Notes under the pieces: model-generated
What the model saw: only the letters and a program-made list of their open reading frames with translations
Told to the model about the DNA's origin: nothing
Databases searched by the model: none
Source: Actinomucor elegans
Lineage: Eukaryota; Mucoromycota; Mucoromycetes; Mucorales; Mucoraceae
Length of the DNA: 64,000 nucleotides
Direction: 5' to 3'
Assembly (NCBI GenBank): GCA_026027325.1
Contig: JAMSLZ010000014.1
Span: 558,001 to 622,000 of the forward strand
Shown here: positions 22,184-34,276 of the stretch, piece by piece
How the letters are laid out: each line of letters starts with the position of its first letter
Position numbering within the stretch: the stretch's first letter is position 1
Position numbers and translations under genes: made by a program

Positions 22184-25100
22184 ATGTCAACAGGAGAAAC
22201 ACCACCTAGCGTCACAGCGAGATTCACTTCTCCCAGTACAACTACCAAGAAATACCCCGGAACCCCCAAGAGCCCAATGTTAAATACAAATAATATAACT
22301 GCTAATGCAGGAGGTGAGTTTATGTAAATCGTTTTGAATGTGAGCAAACGTTTTGACAAAAAAATATAGGTAATCGTAGTTCACAAGCTCGCCAACACTT
22401 AATTGCGGGTAAGATCTCAGCGCCTCCTCCTATGAACTTACCCAGTTTAAGAAGAGAACACGCAGCAGGAACTGAAGCACCTGTTGCTTCTCCAGCATCT
22501 TCTCATGGTTGGGGTTCAACTAGTAATTCACCTTCTCTAACGCGTACCGAGATCAAATCTAGCTCACCGCCTCCAGCAGTATCTACAGAAAAGCATATCA
22601 CATCACCCAAAACATCCACACATACCAAATTTCATAAAGAAACGACAACGCCACTATCACCACCATCACCACCATCACCACCACCACCAAAAGAACCTAA
22701 AGTGACAGCAGTAGTGGCAAACCCAACATCACCTGTATTAGTCCCTTCTCAAGCTAGCTCAACGCGTGCTTGGGCAGTACCTACTGTCACTGAAACCAAA
22801 GCACAGCCCCCATCTTCAACTGATTTCCCTACTGCTGCTGAAGCTGCTTCTACTAAAAGTAAGTCTTATATTGGAAATTCTCACACCATGTAGCTGATTG
22901 ACCGACTGACTCACGCACTTTGCTTATTTAGAGAAGCCATCACTAATTGTAAGCGTTTTTTTTTATTGCTTGATTAAACAATTGATTAATCACATTTGTA
23001 TATTTAGGATGATAAAGAGTATTTAAAATACGCTTCTTCTGATCCAAATCATACTTCTTGGGACGAAGTAAGTTATCACCATTATATCAATTGAAGCTAA
23101 GCTAACCTCTTTACAAGATGGTGAGTGAAGATTTGGATGATTTCTCAGTAGATGTAGTTGAATTTGATGATGGAACCAGAGTTCAAGTAGAATCAGACAC
23201 CACTGCTGCCACTACTACTACCACCACTACTACAGAACCTGTCTTACCTTCAGATCGTTTTACAGATGATTATGATCGAAGTTACCCACCGAAGTTACAC
23301 CACCAGCATCATCATCACCACAACGATCATCCTCATAACGACCACCACTCCAGCACAGGCGGATATAAACCCTATCGTAGATCTGAAGATCATGGTTACA
23401 ATGCGCGTTATAACTATGATAACCGTCGTTCCAGCGGTGAAGGTGAAAGACGCTATTCATCTTCTGACCGATGGTCTAGCAACAGAGAAAATGGATATAG
23501 AAGATCCAGTTACGATAGAAAACCAGATCAGATATTTCATCCAACTACTCTACTGCAACGGCCTAGACGTTTATCCGAGCAAAGTCTTCGGTCAGATCAT
23601 TCGCAAGAACATACGAATCCACTTGAAATTATCCCAGAACCTGCTACAGAAGCAATTACAGTAGCTCAAAAAAATCTTATGCTGACGGCTGCTGAACGCG
23701 CCAAGAAGCGTTTGGATGAACAAGAAGCTGAATACAAAGCTGCAGCTGAACGCGCTCGACAAAAAGCAGCGGCATTAGCAGAGAAAGCAAAAGAAGCCGA
23801 AAAAGCTGGAAAGGCTGAAATAGCTGAAAAAGATGAAAAAGTTGAAAAAGCAGCAATCGTGGAAGTGGAAAAGAAGATCTTGACTAAAAAGACGCCCAAG
23901 GACACTCCAAGTCGAGCTTCGACTAGTACAAAGCCTGATTCTCCCAAGGCAAACACAGAATTGGCACCAAAGGTACCTGATACTAGTAAACCTTGGAACC
24001 TTGTAGCTGCAAAGACTACAGTTGATCAAAAACCAACATCACCAAAGAAACAACCTGCAGAAGCCGATACGACAAAGGAAGAAGCAACTTCTCCCACTGT
24101 TACTGCAGAGTCTAGTACCACCAAGGTCCCCAGAGTGATTGCAAAAGATCAACAGAGCTGGGACAATTACGTGACTAAAGTAAGATCTGATAAGCCCATT
24201 ACTGCTGAAACTGTCAGTTCAACTGATTGGAATTCATTTGCTACTCGATTACAAGAGTCTGAAGTTGAACTCGCATCTGCTGCTAAACAAAAGTTTAAAG
24301 CCACTGAAGATGATTTACAAGAAGCACCAAAGCAGCAGGTGGAAATATTGGATTATGCGCAAAATGAAGAATGGGGAACTATTCCTGCTCATCTCTTGAA
24401 TGGTCGCGCTCCTGATCGTAGTGGTTGGATACGTAATAAGGACGAATACCGATCCCGTAGTGGTTCCCGCAGTAATGGCAAAGGTAGTCGTACAAAGCCA
24501 AGTCGCTCGCATGGTTTTACAAAGAGTACAGATCAATGGCGCTCAGAAGAGGAGGAACAACCCATCGTCCTAGAAATTTTAAAGCATGAACCAAAAAAAA
24601 CAGTAGAGCCAGAGAGTCAGCCCAAAGAAGCGATAGTGGAAGAAGTCGTATCTAAAAAAACAAGGTTAGCCAATTTACTTAAAGAATCGACTTCGTCAAT
24701 CTTTCCTGAATACATTGAGAAATTGGCTGGAAAGAAACCAGCAAATATGAGCTTTATGGTGGATATAGATGAATCTGATAGAGATATTACTATGATGGGT
24801 GTCATTGTTGAAACACAAGAGTCAAAGAGTGAGGTGGAGGCTGAAAAGGAAAACAGCGTGTCCTCTGCTGTTGTTGACGAAACCACCAGTGCAACAAGCA
24901 GCACAGCATCAACGCCTCCAAGATCACAGTTTCAGCAAAATGGACTTGCCCACCAAGACAAACTGGACGGCTCTCCTCGTACTAGAATGAGCGGAAATCC
25001 TAATTTCCCAGTATTAGTCTACCAATACTCCGTTAACCAACAAACTGAAGACGTAGGGCCTGTATCGAACGGCTATCACAGCAGACCTAAAGGTAAACTA

Positions 25101-25610
25101 TTTAATTTATCGACATTCTAGATAGTTAACATATTTATGTTAGGTATGCAGCAACAACAGCGTCCTATGGGTGTTTATTTGATGCCACAGCAACAATACA
25201 TGACTAGCAATCAATACATGGTACCTTATCCTCAGGCAGGAACAAGTAACGTACAGCCCGTTTACTTTCCAACTTTGCCCTGGCAGCAACAGCAGCAGCA
25301 GCAGCAGCAGCCACAACCACATTACAACAGCTCCACTTCACCGCGCCCTGCCTATGAACAACGTCGACCTTTCAATCAAAAATTTAACTCAAATGGGTAT
25401 CAAAATCACCGATATGGTAATAGCTATCCACAACAGCAAAGAGGCACTTTTCGTAAGCGGGGGCAAACTAACTCTCCCTGGTCTGGTGTAGGTCGTGGTA
25501 GAGGCGGTTTTAACAACTATCATGGTAAACGTTATAATAACAATGATCGCGACAATGGTACGACTATATCTCCCCCTACCTTTGAGGCAGAACCAAGCAC
25601 TGTATTGTAG
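22184..25610 (+). CDS. Large disordered protein, acidic/Lys-rich with RGG and Gln-rich C-terminus, unknown function
   Basis: Exons 22184-22313, 22370-22858, 22932-22948 (17 nt), 23008-23067, 23118-25092, 25144-25610 encode 1045 residues. Composition changes in blocks: Ser/Pro/Thr-rich N-terminus with KISAPPPMNLPSLRREH; a short conserved-looking acidic block (DDKEYLKYASSDPNHTSWDE, then MVSEDLDDFSVDV); a His-rich stretch near residues 285-305; an Arg/Ser/Tyr-rich zone (YRRSSYDRKP); an Ala/Glu/Lys coiled-coil-prone segment (LTAAERAKKRLDEQEAEYKA); a GWIRNKDEYRSRSGSRS block; and a C-terminus with poly-Gln and GRGRGG. The combination of RGG, Gln-rich and Arg/Ser segments suggests an mRNA-associated protein able to enter condensates; this is inference. 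No globular domain recognised. All six exons join in frame. Confidence 0.8.
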
Positions 25611-26308
25611 AAAAAAAAAAATACCACCATACAAGTATCACTTTTCTTTTTCTTTTTTTTGGTGCACGTAAAACAACTACAAGCTTTCTTATTGTCTCGT
25701 ACTATGAAAAATTATAATAATAATAATAAAAAAAAAAGGGAAAAACTGTCTTTTTATATTGTGTGATATTTGCATTGTACATAAAGTTTACTAATAGACT
25801 TGTTGGTAACTATCTACTGTTTATTAAGTGGAACGCGGATCAATTGAAATAGTAATAATAACCTATTATCGATCATCAGATGAATTCTAGCCAATCACTA
25901 AATATAATAATATATGTACTTCAATCGAATAACGATTCTAATAGATGCATGAATATCATGAGCATGTACTAGTCATCAGATACAAGATTGATTAATGATC
26001 TGCATATCTAGTATGTTGTCCGAAATGCCTTTATTTTACTGCAAATCATGAACATTTAATTTACTCACAACACTGTAGCCAAAGGTGACCCTAGTGAATT
26101 GCAGTAGCTTATTCTGCGCATGCACTACTACAGTCAGCTGCAATAATATTCAACAGAGATTTGACAAGACATCTAAAGATTAATGAGAGAAAGAGTAGTA
26201 GTAGATACTATGTAAAAGATATATATATATATATTTTAAAAAAAGAGTTTATGTCAATTAAGTACGAAATGTGAATGGAGGGCAAGAAAAATATGGATTT
26301 GAAGGTGT
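25611..26308. other. Convergent 3' spacer
   Basis: About 700 bp between the stop codons of two convergent genes. It contains (AAT)n around 25713-25729 with adjacent A-runs and an (AT)n tract near 26220-26234. No gene seen. Confidence 0.65.
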
Positions 26309-28120
26309 TTAGTTTGCAGCACCATAGAAACGGATAGTACGATCTAAACTAGAGCTCATTAAACCTTGAGCAAGAGGAGACCAATGCAAACCAGTGATCT
26401 CGGCTGTGTTATCGCTAAATGTAGCAATAGGTGAACCATCCTTTGCCTTCAATACACGAATATCAGTACCACCAACAGCAAGGTATTGTCCATAATCATC
26501 AAAAGCCAATGAGTTAATCTTGTAACCTTCATCTAATGTGAAAGTCTTTGTATTGCTCAATTTACGAAGATCCCAGAGTTTTACAAGATTGTCCTCAGAG
26601 GCAGTAGCCAAGATATAACCGTTTTCAGAGAAAGCAAGAGCTTGGATTTTGCCTGTATGATCGCCAAAAGTAGCAGCAATCTTTTGGGCCTTGACATCCC
26701 AGATTTGTACTGTAGCATCGCCTGTACCAGCACCAAGAATCATACCATCAGGATGGAAAGAAATAGCTGTATAACCCGATTGACTATCGTTATCGAATGT
26801 TTCGACAATAGGATGGGCAGTTTCAAAATCATAAAAGGACCATTTGCTATCCAAACCAGCGCTGACAAAGTAATCTTTGCTAGGATGCACTGAGATGCCA
26901 GTAACATCACTCTTGTGTGCAGTAATATTATGACCCAACTTGTAACCCTTTTGTTCATCAGCAACCCAAACACGAACATGTTTGTCGGCACTAGCACTCA
27001 AACAAATATCATCTACAGCCTGATGTCCTCTATACTTGACAGCAGTAACCTTCTTGGTATGACCAGCAAGATTAGCAACGACTTTGTCTTCTGCCTTGTT
27101 GTATACTTGGACGTGTTTATCGTTACCGCCTGTCAAAATCAGGTTGCCAGTAGAGTTGACATCCATGGCTGTGATACCAGCTGAACGAGCTGAATGAAGA
27201 GAGGGAATTGTAGAGGTTTGTGTGTATTCTTTAACAGCATCGATAGAGGCGAATTCTACTGGAGGCTTCTTCTTGCTACGACGTGTTTGTGAAAGTCTAA
27301 AATAGAAAAAAAAGGGCGCGTTTAGTTTGATTGCATATCGCGTGTAAGATCAATCAAAATACTGACTCTTCGCTAGTCTTGGTCATCTTTTCAACTACTT
27401 CTTCAGGTAATCCACCAGCATCGACTTCCATTGATTCCTCAGCAGCAGGAGCAGCAGGAGCAGGAGCAGAAACACCCAAGTGAGCTTGGACATTGGCAAG
27501 AGCTCTAAAGAAAGAAAAAAAAAAGTAATGGCTTAGTTGCTTGATCACATTATAAACAAAATGTTGGTAATGTTTTACTCTCTAGCAGCGTCACGTTCTT
27601 TCTTCAAACGAGCAATGACTCGAGTGGCAGCATCGTTTTGGTACAAAGCATGGGATAGTTCTTGACGTACTTGTTGATATTGCTGTTTCAATGTGAAAGA
27701 CTCGAGCATAACACTATCCCATTCATCTTGAAGAGTAGACAAGATAGAAGGAACAGATGAAAGCTTGGGTGGACGAGGCTTTACAGTCTCAGGAGCTATT
27801 AGGTAAAGTAATTAGAAAGATTGCGAGCCATAAAAAAACGCGTCTTGCTATATAAAGAACGCGTTCATGTTGAAATGAAAGGCTTACTTGTTTTAATGTC
27901 GATTAAATCGTCAACTGTCATTTCTTCATTATTGATGGGATCTCTGCCATTGTCTGCAATGTATTTTTCGATCAAATTCTTTTCGAAAACGTTTCCAGAT
28001 TTCAAGGAAACAACAGGTTGTTTAGGTGCCTCTCCAGAAACTATTGTAATACTGTTAATATTTCGATGTGGGATATATTTATGCGATGACAAGATCGTTG
28101 CACTTACTAGCACAAAACAT
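26309..28120 (-). CDS. prp19: Pre-mRNA-processing factor 19 (U-box E3 ubiquitin ligase of the NineTeen complex)
   Basis: Scaffold and ligase of the NTC spliceosomal complex. Exons 28120-28108 (13 nt), 28040-27888, 27795-27579, 27504-27367, 27296-26309 encode 502 residues (human 504). The U-box is at the N-terminus: [20 protein letters not shown], then [21 protein letters not shown] coiled-coil tetramerisation segment follows ([20 protein letters not shown] and [20 protein letters not shown]), then an Ala/Pro-rich linker and a C-terminal WD40 propeller with units such as [16 protein letters not shown] and [18 protein letters not shown]. The donor of intron 4 must be GTCAGT at 27366 rather than the nearby GTATTT to keep frame into [12 protein letters not shown]. 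Identity certain. Confidence 0.96.
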
Positions 28121-28987
28121 ATTTAATATAAAGGCAAAGTAATGAAATAAGAATCCTCTTCCTTTCAAGTGGTTTAATACGCGCAAAAAATCTTTCAAGT
28201 CGTTCTTGTTGATGACGTATAGTGCTTCCTTTTGTGACTAGTTTACTAGTTGACAATCTATAAGGTATACCCTTAAGCGTTGGTTTGTGCTTTCTATCCT
28301 TACTTTCAGATAACCCACAAAAGTGTATATTGCTTTTAATTGTGTATCCAATAAAATAAAAACATATATTATCTCTTTTTGAGCCTTCACGTTTTTATTT
28401 GATACGACATTGATACATGTTTTACTTTATTTACAATGATCCATTGACGTTATTACATACAAAAATTTACCAAAAACATATACACATACCATTCTAACAC
28501 TCAAACTATACTTGTATTATGAACCATAATTCTAAAATGTCATTTACAATGTCAAAAGCTATAAAAAAGGCACCAGCGTGAATTTGTCGATTCTTATTGG
28601 CTTATTGATGGTTTCAAAAAAAAATTAGTTAACAAATATATTTACACCATTCATGCTTATTTTCAGTCTACAATGCTTATAAACCACGCCTTACGAACGA
28701 TGCTTATATCCTCAAACAAAATGTCGAGTTCAAGTGGGAGGTAGAAAACGGATGATTAAAGAAGTACCTGTAGGATTTTGTAGAAATCATCCCATTTTCA
28801 ATATTTCTCAGTCAATCCCATTCAGAGCTCATGTCTGCCAACAATGCAGTACATGTTTAGAAGGGATCACTGAATTCAATTAGATTCATTATTTCACTAG
28901 AGTGTAATAAGAGTATTATATCTGAATGATATAGACATTAGTTTACTTGCAATTCATAAAACTAAATGTAATGATGATCTTTAGGTA

Positions 28988-29048
28988 ATCTCTCGACCGA
29001 TCTTGGTCAAATCTCGCATCTGATCGATAGTCCTTACTTAGAATGGGC
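28988..29048 (+). repeat. Dispersed intergenic repeat, copy 1
   Basis: Reads TCTCGACCGATCTTGGTCAA, then ATCTCGCATCTGATCGATAG, TCC, and GAATGGGCTACA. It shares the order of blocks (GATCTCG, GATCTTGGTC, TCGCATCTGAT, TAGTCC, GAATG-GCT) with five other copies in this window. Confidence 0.6.
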
Positions 29049-29126
29049 TACAGTACAATTATTACATCATATTTTACTATTATTACAAGTAGATTAGGCC
29101 ATAAAATGAAGCAGCGATGACCTACA

Positions 29127-29193
29127 GATCTCTCAACCAATTTCTGCCAAATCTTGCATTTAATCAGTAGTTTATATGCAGAGTGAATTGATG
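29127..29193 (+). repeat. Dispersed intergenic repeat, copy 2 (diverged)
   Basis: GATCTCTCAACCAATTTCTG, CCAAATCTTGCATTTAATCA and GTAGT align with copy 1, which starts 139 bp upstream in the same orientation, but with more substitutions. Confidence 0.5.
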
Positions 29194-30115
29194 TATGTGC
29201 TATAACCTTTATTTCGCTACAGTGCAACCAATATAATGTTGGGCAAATTGTTTTTTAAAAAAAATATCTGAGACTTGACTTCCCCTTTATTAACTTGAAG
29301 TGTTAAATCTATTCGTAATTGCCCAATCAGTTTCATATATCTCGTACTGAGTTTTCATCAGATCCCTGTTGATTCAACTTGTTTGTTGAGTATGTTTCTG
29401 ATGATAACTATTTAGATAAGTATCTTATTTTTCTACTAAACTTGTACTTCAGATGAAGTAAGACATTAGAACCATTGCTTTCATCTAGTATAAAGCTTTG
29501 GTCCAATGCGCATCAAAGATATAGGGGATCTTTTTACTTAATGATAAAAAGAAGCGTACGGCTTTCAATAGGTTTAAAGTTATCTGAAATGAACTCAGAA
29601 TTGTTTCGTCATTTACTTAAAAGGTAAAAAAGAATACTTCCTTCCAATTGTTCTTGACCACAGGCTAAAAACAAACAAGTCGTATGTCAAAATTGAGATG
29701 AGTAGCCCAGGCGAATAGAAAAAAAAATCTTACCAAGCAACTTTTTGATTGGCTAAACAAAAAAGGTTCCGCATATTCTGCAAAGAGTTTAAATTTTTAG
29801 CCTGGATCGATTACAAATCAGTAAAAAAAACGGTACTATCCATTATGACTTAATCAAAGCATCAAAATGATATCAAAATATCGATAGTATACTATCAACA
29901 TGTATATGTAATGAAGTAGTTTAGTTGCCATGCACTAAAGGCTCTGAAACAAAGCTGTCTTATCACAAAAATTTTGTAGTGCCGGTTTATCCCGTTTGAA
30001 TTACAGCTTTACAATGAATTATGATTCATATTTTTTTTTATTGAATATATGGGGGATGCCTTTTTGTATATAGGGTTTATAATATGTGTATATATAAGAA
30101 TGAATGAAAAAGTTT

Positions 30116-30879
30116 CTAGTTGGATGATTGTCTGATCATTTTGGATTCAGACTTTGGTGAGATAGCGTCAGGAAGAGCAAGGACAGCTCTTAATTGAGCA
30201 TCAGGTTGCTCCTTCTTATTCTTTTCATCTTCACCAAAGTACACAGATAAACCGGCAGATGCCATCAAGACAGCAATGGTTACGGCTTGTGCATACATAC
30301 GTGCTTGAACAACCTTTTGTTGAGTTGTGAGGTATTTGTTGGAAAAACTATAACCCAATGCACCAGCCATAGACGCAGCCCAAGAAATACCTATGTGCGT
30401 CTCATTATTATCCCATTCCTTGTTTTTTTTAATATATATACTACTTACCAATAAATGACCAACGGTTTTCGTTCAAATAATGTAGAGATTTATCAAAGGT
30501 GGACAAGTTTTGGACTGGCTTGATTTCTTGACGCAATTCTTCGAACATGATTTCATCCATATAGCCCAGTTCACGGTTCTCGTATGCAGAAACAGCGTTT
30601 TCGGAAGCGAACAAGAAACCAGCGACAGTAGCTAATAAAGTAATACAAAGGGTGAGTGTGAATTACAAAGGGAAATCACTTTAAAAACACTTTACTTGAT
30701 GTAGGCATTAATGCTTGGAAAGGTTTGCTTAAAGCTCTAAACTCTGGTGATCTACGGAAAGTAAATGCAGTAGCAACAAGACCTAAACCGAGACCGATGG
30801 CAGCGCCTTTAAGACCACTTTGAAAATAGATCTTTTCAGCAGTCTTTTCTTGTTCGGCTGATAGTTGTTTTCCAGACAT
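30116..30879 (-). CDS. Rcf2/HIG1-domain mitochondrial inner-membrane protein
   Basis: Exons 30879-30696, 30631-30449, 30390-30116 give 213 residues. The N-terminal half has a hydrophobic Gly-rich segment (SGLKGAAIGLGLGLVATAFT) and a second one (TTVAGFLFASENAVSAYENR). The C-terminal half contains a HIG1-type hairpin: WSFIGISWAASMAGALGYSF, then TTQQKVVQARMYAQ followed by AVTIAVLMASAGLSVYFG. The QxxxxARxxAQ signature is characteristic of the HIG1 family. Yeast Rcf2 associates with cytochrome bc1-oxidase supercomplexes; the same role is inferred here. It shares a 535-bp divergent intergenic region with N-myristoyltransferase. Confidence 0.85.
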
Positions 30880-31414
30880 GATAGATATATATAAATATGT
30901 AGTTTTGAATAAAAGAACAAAAGAAAGGAATTGAAATCGACGAATTCTTATATATACTATTTCATTTTATTTTTTTTTACTCCACACACCCTTGTGGATG
31001 AGGGTTGGTCCGAACCAAAGGGGCTATCTCAATGTTCAATCTCCGAATATCAAAAAAGTGGCCTGTTTCTTTTGTAGCCATTGGCTGGTCAAGTTTGTGA
31101 TATGCTTAAACATTGGTTACGTTTGATTGCGTATATTCAATACAATCAGGGTCAAACACTATCCTTTCCTTATTTTTCTACCGGGAAACATGCAAGTGGT
31201 TTTTTTTATGCTGAAATTCTTTTTTCCGAGCCTTTTTTTTTTTTACCAGGTTTCTCGGTTCAATCATTAAGAATAATTTGAGCCACTGAGTATTAGCTAC
31301 TTTTGAGCGACCCATCAGCCAATGGAGTTTGAATAACGTTGGATCTATTTTATTCCTTGGTATTCTTTTTTCCCTTTCCCTTTTTCTATTCACCATATAG
31401 AAAACACGAAAAAG
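30880..31414. other. Bidirectional promoter region
   Basis: 535 bp between divergent start codons of the Rcf2-like and NMT genes. Contains T-runs at 30967-30978 and 31231-31243, but no clear TATA box at a standard distance from the NMT start. Confidence 0.55.
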
Positions 31415-33190
31415 ATGGCCAACGATAAGCAACCTACCGAGAAAGAGTTGAAGAATCTTGTCGAAAAAGTCGATAAACTTGTCTCTAGTAAAAAGACCAA
31501 AGAGTTGATCAAGAACCCTGCTCAAGGTAGTAGCAGTAATGCAGATGCTGAAGCCAAGATGAAGGCTCAGCTTCGACAGATGATGGAAAGTATGGCTTTA
31601 TTGGAAAAGGCTGGCAAGATCAAAACTACTGGCAAAAAGGATGTTGGCGATCACAAATTCTGGAACACTCAACCTGTACCTAGTCATGGTAATTTGAAAC
31701 ATGTTATGAGGCGATCGCTTATTCAGATGGAAAATTGTTTAATTAAATAGATGAGGATATTATCGAGTCAGGTCCTATTGAACCCAATACACCTTATGAT
31801 CAGATTAGAAAGGATCCTATTCCTTTGCCCAAAGAATTTGAATGGTGCGAGATTAATATGCAAGATGAAAAAGAGGTAAGATGGTTATTTAATATCAATC
31901 TCGGATGGAGATCTGACCAATATCGATTCTAGGTCAAGGAACTGTACGAGTTATTGACTATGAACTATGTTGAAGATGATGAAGCTCAATTCAGATTTGA
32001 TTATTCTGCTGATTTTTTGAAATGGTAAATCTACTTTGTACGTGTAATTAGAGCAAAGGTTTCTAAAACAAATTATTTAACCAAGGGCTCTTTTGCCACC
32101 TAACTGGAAAAAGTCTTGGTTGGTTGGTGTTCGTGTTGCTGCCAACAAGAAGTTGGTTGCCTTCATTAGTGGCGTACCCGTAGCAATGAGAACTTATGAC
32201 GTGTAAGTACAATATTTAAGCAATTTGTATCTCCATCTAATACTTTGGGCAGTGTTCACAATTTAACCGAAATCAACTTTTTGTGTGTTCACAAGAAACT
32301 TCGATCCAAGCGATTAGCGCCCGTGCTTATCAAAGAAATCACGCGTAGAAGCCATCTTGAGGGTGTTTTCCAAGCCACTTATACTGCTGGTGTTGTCCTT
32401 CCCAAGCCAGTTTCTACTTGTCGGTAGGTATCAAGTTAATATGTCTACTCTATCAAATCTAATGACGACTTTGTACAATAGATACTATCATAGATCCCTC
32501 AACCCCAAGAAACTTGTCGAATGTAACTTTTCACGTATTCCACCCAGATCGACCTTATCACGTATGATTAAAAATTACAAGTTACCCGAAAAGACAAGCA
32601 CTGGTGGCTTGAGAGAGATGCGCGAACAAGATATTCCTCAAGTACGCGTTTTATTGAACAAATATTTAGCAAGATTTGACTTTGCACCTGTATTTGAAAC
32701 TGATGATGATGTTAGACACTGGATCTTGCCTCATGAAAATGTTGTATGGAGTTATGTAGTTGAAGGTCTGGACAAGAAAATCACTGATGTATTCTCGTTC
32801 TATTCTCTTCCAAGCTCTGTGATTGGCAACCCCAAGCATTCTACATTGAATGCTGCCTACATGTTCTATTATGCTATGGAGATAGCTGATGATTTGAACG
32901 AAGCTCAAAAGGATGTATACATTACAAAGAGATTGAATGAATTGGTTAATGATGCTTTGGTCTTGGCCAAGAAGGTAACGTGTGTGTGTGTGTGTTTTTG
33001 ATACAAGATGGAACTAATCCTTAGTTTGTAGGCTGGTTTTGATGTTGTAAATACACTTGATTTGATGGATAATGCAAAGTTTGTTGATGAACAAAAGTTT
33101 GGTAATGGTGATGGCTACTTAAACTTTTACTTGTATAACTGGAAGTGTCCTGATGTTCCTAGAAACAAGGTTGGGTTGGTCATGCTCTAA
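31415..33190 (+). CDS. nmt1: Glycylpeptide N-tetradecanoyltransferase (N-myristoyltransferase)
   Basis: Adds myristate to N-terminal glycines of cytosolic proteins. Exons 31415-31688, 31751-31875, 31933-32024, 32086-32202, 32253-32423, 32482-32974, 33032-33190 encode 476 residues (human NMT1 496). Hallmarks: [29 protein letters not shown]; the family signature [40 protein letters not shown]; and the C-terminal block [18 protein letters not shown] ending KVGLVML, where the terminal carboxylate acts as catalytic base in the family. The Lys-rich N-terminus ([18 protein letters not shown]) matches the variable ribosome-targeting region of other NMTs. Confident identification. Confidence 0.96.
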
Positions 33191-33730
33191 ATGGTCCGGT
33201 AGTATTAGATGAAAATAATAAATGAAGCAGTTTCATCATTGTATGCCTGCTTATATACTTGTTATGAATGGCGTATCTGGATTGGTCATTGTTAAAATAG
33301 ATCATACGGACCTGATACAGTATAGGATTCGTTCTTTAGGATTCCAATAGTACTAAAGATATTTGATGTCTGGATTTTGAATCTTGATGGGCTTAACCCA
33401 CTCATTTTCAACTAGAAAAGCCCGTAATGTTTTAACCATATCTGTCCATCAAATCAACAAAAGAGAACAATGAGCCTTTAACAATACAATGAAGCGCAGT
33501 TCTTATTACAACCTCATTATAATGATTTGATTTGCCCGCTATCTCATTGGTTGAATTACTGTAATGACTGTGAAAGAGCATATCTATGTAAAACCATACG
33601 ATTCTTTGAATAGGTTTCTATAGATCACACTATCTCTCAAAACAAACAAACATGAGTCTATGAAACCAACCATATAAATCAGAGGCGCTTTGCGCCTTTT
33701 TTTTTTAATTGTTTCTTTTAACTTTATACA
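33191..33730. other. Spacer with TATA box and GC hairpin before the next gene
   Basis: 540 bp without a gene. TATAAAT at 33673-33679 precedes the next start codon by about 50 bp, and a 6-bp GC hairpin followed by ten T lies between them (33683-33706). Confidence 0.6.
33683..33706 (+). promoter_or_regulatory. GC-rich hairpin plus T10 between TATA box and start codon
   Basis: AGGCGC, loop TTT, GCGCCT, then a run of ten T, positioned 4 bp after a TATAAAT box and 25 bp before ATG. It has the form of a bacterial intrinsic terminator, but sits at the expected transcription start of a fungal gene. A role in promoter structure or the 5' leader is possible; a chance origin is not excluded. Confidence 0.4.
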
Positions 33731-34276
33731 ATGTTACTTGCGCAACCCTTTGAGCCCTTTAAAGAACAGCACAAAAGCAAAATGCCTTTTCTTGCGCGAT
33801 GCCGCTTTGCATCAGCAAGAACAAAATGCGCTTTACAAAAACTTAGAGATCAAGTACGTTATATTAGTAGGTATGAAGTGCCAAATCGTTATATGATTAC
33901 ACCTCCACTGCCGCCCCCATCACAGCCATGGCCTTATACTTGCTATGTATCACCTATGATGTTTCCTCCTCCTCCTCCTCCACCTCTTTATCCTCCTCTG
34001 CATCCTTCATTTGGTGGCCTTGTCCTTCCTTACTCTATATGCGTGCATATCAATTCCCCGCCTTGCTCCATACCGAAACAGCCTATGGATCGGACCTACC
34101 AAGGCCAAGATTGCCCATTTACAACGGAGTCTACACTGTATAGCCCAACTTCATCCATATTTGATGACGACGAGAAAGTGGAAGAGGTGCCAATAAAGAA
34201 TCGTCCTATGGATCATTCTCGATTAACTCGCAGCCAAAGTGATGTAGTTTTTAACAGAAGAAGGCCATCCTTTTAA
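33731..34276 (+). CDS. Uncharacterised proline-rich protein
   Basis: Single-exon ORF of 181 codons. It begins MLLAQPFEPFKEQHKSKMPF followed by a basic segment (RCRFASARTKCALQKLRDQV), then a proline-rich core (PPLPPPSQPWP; FPPPPPPPLYPPLHPSF), then a Ser/Thr/Asp-rich tail with MDHSRLTRSQSDVVFNRRR, which resembles a basophilic-kinase or 14-3-3 type site (RSQSDV). The proline core could bind SH3, WW or profilin-type partners. No known domain recognised. Gene status is supported by an upstream TATA box at a sensible distance and an intact frame. Confidence 0.6.
   Translation: MLLAQPFEPFKEQHKSKMPFLARCRFASARTKCALQKLRDQVRYISRYEVPNRYMITPPLPPPSQPWPYTCYVSPMMFPPPPPPPLYPPLHPSFGGLVLPYSICVHINSPPCSIPKQPMDRTYQGQDCPFTTESTLYSPTSSIFDDDEKVEEVPIKNRPMDHSRLTRSQSDVVFNRRRPSF

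Larger units (their letters stand above)
28121..30115. other. Intergenic spacer carrying two copies of a dispersed repeat
   Basis: Two kilobases without a supportable gene, upstream of prp19 and downstream of the Rcf2-like gene. It carries repeat copies at 28988-29048 and 29127-29193 and a similar tail sequence (TTATTTCACTAGAGTG) near 28889-28904 that resembles the tail of the second copy. Confidence 0.6.

Noticed and set aside
23260..23664. Overlapping ORFs on both strands inside the large disordered-protein gene
   Set aside because: Shadow frames produced by CAC/CAT-rich coding repeats; the main frame carries the long continuous protein.
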